Assembly (NCBI RefSeq): GCF_014649835.1 | Contig: NZ_BMTU01000006.1 | Span: forward strand, 1-64,000 | Reading direction: 5' to 3' | Length of the DNA stretch: 64,000 nucleotides | Source: Streptomyces pilosus | Lineage (GTDB): Bacteria > Actinomycetota > Actinomycetes > Streptomycetales > Streptomycetaceae | Translations under genes and position numbers: made by a program | The notes under the pieces: model-generated | What the model was told of the DNA's origin: nothing | Database searches by the model: none | The model's input: only the letters and a program-made list of their open reading frames with translations | In this document: piece by piece, positions 62,041-64,000 of the stretch | How positions within the stretch are numbered: the first letter of the stretch is position 1 | Layout: the number at the start of each line of letters is the position of its first letter

Positions 62041-62925
62041 ATGGGGACCGCCGTGATCCGGTCGCAGGCACGGGTAGTGGATGAGCGCGCCGAGGCCGGG
62101 ACGGGTGACGGCGAGCTGCGGAGGATCGATCCCCGGACCGTCGCCCCGCGCGACGCGCGGGAGCTGTCCCGCCAGTTCTTCCACCGGCTGACCGAGCTGG
62201 AGGAAGGCACGCGCGAGCACCAGTACGCGCGCAACACCCTCATCGAGATGAACATGTCCCTCGTGCGGTTCGCGGCCGGGCGGTTCCGCGGCCGCGGCGA
62301 CGACATGGATGACATCGTGCAGACCGGCATGATCGGCCTGATCAAGGCGATCGACCGGTTCGAGCTGTCCCGCGAGGTGGAGTTCACCTCCTTCGCGCTG
62401 CCGTACATCGTGGGCGAGATCAAGCGGTTCTTCCGCGACACCACCTGGGCCGTGCACGTGCCCCGGCGGCTCCAGGAGCTGCGGGTCGAGCTGGCCAAGG
62501 CCCGCGAGGAGCTCGCCAGCAGGCTGGACCGGGAACCCACGGTCGCCGAGCTGGCCACCCTGATGAACCTCACCGAGCAGCAGGTCGTCGAGGGGCAGAT
62601 CGCCGCGAACGGCTACAACTCCTCCTCCCTGGACGCGGCCCTCACCGGTGACGGCCCGGAGAACGGCGAGTCCGTCCTCGCCGACTTCATCGGCGTCGAG
62701 GAGGAGGGCCTGCGACTCGTCGAGGACTTCCACGCGCTGGCCCCGCTCATGACCGAGCTCAGCGACCGCGACCGCGAGATCCTGCACCTGCGGTTCGTGG
62801 AGGAGGCCACCCAGGCGGAGATCGGCGAGCGCCTGGGCTGCTCCCAGATGCACGTCTCCCGGCTGATCAAGCGGATCATCGCCCGTCTGCGCGAGGGCAT
62901 GTTGGGCGAGCTCGGCTGCGCCTGA
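62041..62925 (+). CDS. sigL: RNA polymerase sigma factor, SigB/SigF/SigG class (SigL-like)
   Basis: A 294-residue group 3 sigma factor with region 2 (VRFAAGRFRGRGDDMDDIVQTGMIGLIKAIDRF), region 3 (about 140-195) and region 4 (LSDRDREILHLRF, HTH QAEIGERLGCSQMHVSRL). A variable N-terminus of 30 residues. The symbol is based on recalled synteny with S. coelicolor sigL, next to the clpP3 locus. The ribosome site GAGAGG is close to ATG 62041 (two bases); GTG at codon 5 is an alternative. A perfect sigma-B-type promoter precedes it. The adjacent leftward gene encodes an RsbW-like ATPase, a candidate anti-sigma factor. SigL belongs to the SigB-SigL-SigM stress cascade. Confidence 0.87.
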   Translation: MGTAVIRSQARVVDERAEAGTGDGELRRIDPRTVAPRDARELSRQFFHRLTELEEGTREHQYARNTLIEMNMSLVRFAAGRFRGRGDDMDDIVQTGMIGLIKAIDRFELSREVEFTSFALPYIVGEIKRFFRDTTWAVHVPRRLQELRVELAKAREELASRLDREPTVAELATLMNLTEQQVVEGQIAANGYNSSSLDAALTGDGPENGESVLADFIGVEEEGLRLVEDFHALAPLMTELSDRDREILHLRFVEEATQAEIGERLGCSQMHVSRLIKRIIARLREGMLGELGCA

Positions 62926-62946
62926 GACGGCGGCGGGCCGGGTCGG

Positions 62947-63402
62947 TCAGGCGTCGTCGAGGCTCAGTACGGCACGCACGCGCTTGCCGACCGGGACGCG
63001 CTCCACGGAGACGTCCAGCGCCAGCGCCCGGACGATCTCCAGTCCGTGCCGTCCGACGCGCTGGGGGTCGCGGGGGAAGACGCGCGGCAGGGTCGCGCTG
63101 CTGTCGTAGACGGCCACGGTGACCGAGGCGTCCGTGCCCTCCAGTTCGAGGATGTACGGGCCCTCACTGTGCCGGTCGGCGTTGGTGACCAGTTCACTGA
63201 CCACCAGCAGCACCGCACCGTCCGACCGCGCGTCGATCGTGGCGCACCACTCGGTCCTGAGCTGCTGGAGGAACGCCCCCGCGAAGGACCGGGCCTCGGC
63301 GATGCATCCCGGCTCGCCGGTGAAGTGTGCGGCCCGCCGCAGCGGTTCCACGGGTACGTCGAAACCAGTCGGTATCACTGCCCCGTCCAAGTGATAGGTC
63401 AT
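62947..63402 (-). CDS. RsbW-like ATPase (anti-sigma factor candidate)
   Basis: A 151-residue HATPase_c_2 protein. N box VVSELVTNADRHSEGP, G1 degenerate (YDSSATLPRV), lid-like RVGRHGLEIVRALAL. As in other Streptomyces RsbW-type proteins the nucleotide site is partly decayed. ATG 63402 has GAGAGA upstream; the upstream frame is unlikely. A perfect sigma-B-type promoter lies 52 bases before the start, so stress should induce it. It converges with sigL (21 bp between stops), which suggests a local partnership though none is proven. Confidence 0.78.
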   Translation of the reverse strand: MTYHLDGAVIPTGFDVPVEPLRRAAHFTGEPGCIAEARSFAGAFLQQLRTEWCATIDARSDGAVLLVVSELVTNADRHSEGPYILELEGTDASVTVAVYDSSATLPRVFPRDPQRVGRHGLEIVRALALDVSVERVPVGKRVRAVLSLDDA

Positions 63403-63453
63403 GCGCGTTCTCTCTGCGTAGCCGGCCCGGCCGGACGATGTGCACCAGTCCTG

Positions 63454-63478
63454 GTACCCCGACATCGGCGGCACAGTC
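63454..63478 (-). promoter_or_regulatory. Sigma-B-type promoter of the RsbW-like ATPase gene
   Basis: Minus strand: GACT, 15 bases, GGGTAC. Perfect consensus match with the -10 52 bases before the ATG at 63402. Confidence 0.65.
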
Positions 63479-63548
63479 CACCTGATCCGTGTGCGTCTCC
63501 GCCACGCGGGGAACCCGGTTCGCGCCGGTTCCGGCGGAAGAGGGTGCC

Positions 63549-64000
63549 ATGAACGAACTGACGGCGGTGCGGAGCCTCGCGACGCTGCCCGTGGTGACGC
63601 TGGGCGGGGACGCCGTGGCCCACGTGAAGGACACGGTCTTCGACCCCTCGGCCGGGCGGATCGCGAGCTTCACGCTGACCGGACGGACCCTGCTGTCGGG
63701 GCCCCTGCCGCGGGATCTGCCCTGGCCCGCGGTGCACTGCCTGGGCCGCGACGCGGTCATGGTGCGTGACGCGGGGGCGCTGTGCGACCTGCCGCTGTCC
63801 GCGGTGCGCCGCGACACGGCGCGCGGGCGGCTGCTCGGCGCGCAGGTACTGACCGACGAGGGCGAGACGGTGGGGACGGTGCTCGACGTCCTGGTCGAGG
63901 GCGGTACCAGCGGCCGGCTCGTCGCGTTCCGGCTGGCGGCCCACCGGGAACTGGTGCACGGCTCACGGCACCGCCGGCACCGGGTGTACGTGCCGCGGGG
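63549..64000 (+). CDS. PRC-barrel domain protein, 3' part outside the window
   Basis: An open frame of 150 codons that runs off the right edge. It has PRC-barrel-like features in two halves: residues 1-75 (VTLGGDAVAHVKDTVFDPSAGRIASFTL) and about 80-150 (LLGAQVLTDEGETVGTVLDVLVEGG, GRLVAFRL). GGAAGAGGG precedes the ATG. The frame is free of stops to base 64000. It is divergent from the ATPase gene and, like the other PRC gene at 8646, may be a stress protein. No sigma-B-type element is visible directly upstream on this strand. Confidence 0.7.
   Translation, partial: MNELTAVRSLATLPVVTLGGDAVAHVKDTVFDPSAGRIASFTLTGRTLLSGPLPRDLPWPAVHCLGRDAVMVRDAGALCDLPLSAVRRDTARGRLLGAQVLTDEGETVGTVLDVLVEGGTSGRLVAFRLAAHRELVHGSRHRRHRVYVPR

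Overview
The window is high-GC actinobacterial DNA and almost certainly comes from a Streptomyces chromosome. Codon third positions are nearly all G/C. The marker genes are Streptomyces-type: an SsgA-like protein, a WhiB-like protein, two SigB/F/G-class sigma factors, a melC1-melC2 melanin operon, a clpP3-clpP4-popR module, GlgE-pathway genes and many RsbW-type ATPases and SpoIIE-type phosphatases. From memory, gene content and order resemble the right arm of the S. coelicolor chromosome between sigL and the second treS/pep2/glgB cluster. I could not run a comparison. I found no rRNA, tRNA, CRISPR array, IS element or prophage, and no in-frame TTA (bldA-dependent) codon.

Layout. 1-4153: alpha-glucan metabolism (treS end, pep2, glgB). 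4262-8646: a carboxylate-amine ligase, an acyl-CoA ligase and small stress genes. 8996-20564: a large signalling block. It holds a cytoplasmic hybrid histidine kinase with a HAMP array, an ANTAR-PAS-PP2C phosphatase, a STAS anti-anti-sigma factor, stressosome genes rsbR-rsbS-rsbT, an ATPase/RsbX-like phosphatase fusion and a GAF-PP2C phosphatase. 20703-24387: NADH dehydrogenase and a FUSC-family membrane protein. 24713-26930: sigma factor SigM with small partners and an RsbW-like ATPase. 27080-34259: a PLP decarboxylase, a candidate small RNA, a cNMP-binding protein, a divergent lysE/lysG pair, regulators, a saccharopine-dehydrogenase-like enzyme and a WhiB-like gene. 34284-40784: a TetR-controlled FAD dehydrogenase, an AlkB-like dioxygenase, a metallo-beta-lactamase-fold enzyme, UspA and others. 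40896-44379: an overlapping redox/signalling operon (receiver-TrxR fusion, cNMP-histidine kinase, UBP zinc finger). 44472-50660: a TerD-CAP fusion, an AIM24 protein, a dehydratase, a membrane pseudokinase and a serine hydrolase. 50733-59916: an F420-type oxidoreductase, ssgC, the melanin operon, RNase H and VOC proteins. 60131-64000: clpP3-clpP4-popR, sigL, another ATPase and a PRC-barrel gene.

The unifying theme is general/osmotic stress control. At least five transcription units (PRC-barrel gene, stressosome operon, ssgC, sigL, RsbW-like ATPase at 63402) have upstream sequences that fit the sigma-B-type consensus GNNT-N14/15-GGGTA(C/T), and a few more are near matches. The stressosome proteins, PP2C phosphatases, anti-sigma ATPases and two sigma factors would form partner-switching circuits. 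The promoters suggest that many components are themselves outputs of the stress sigma factor.
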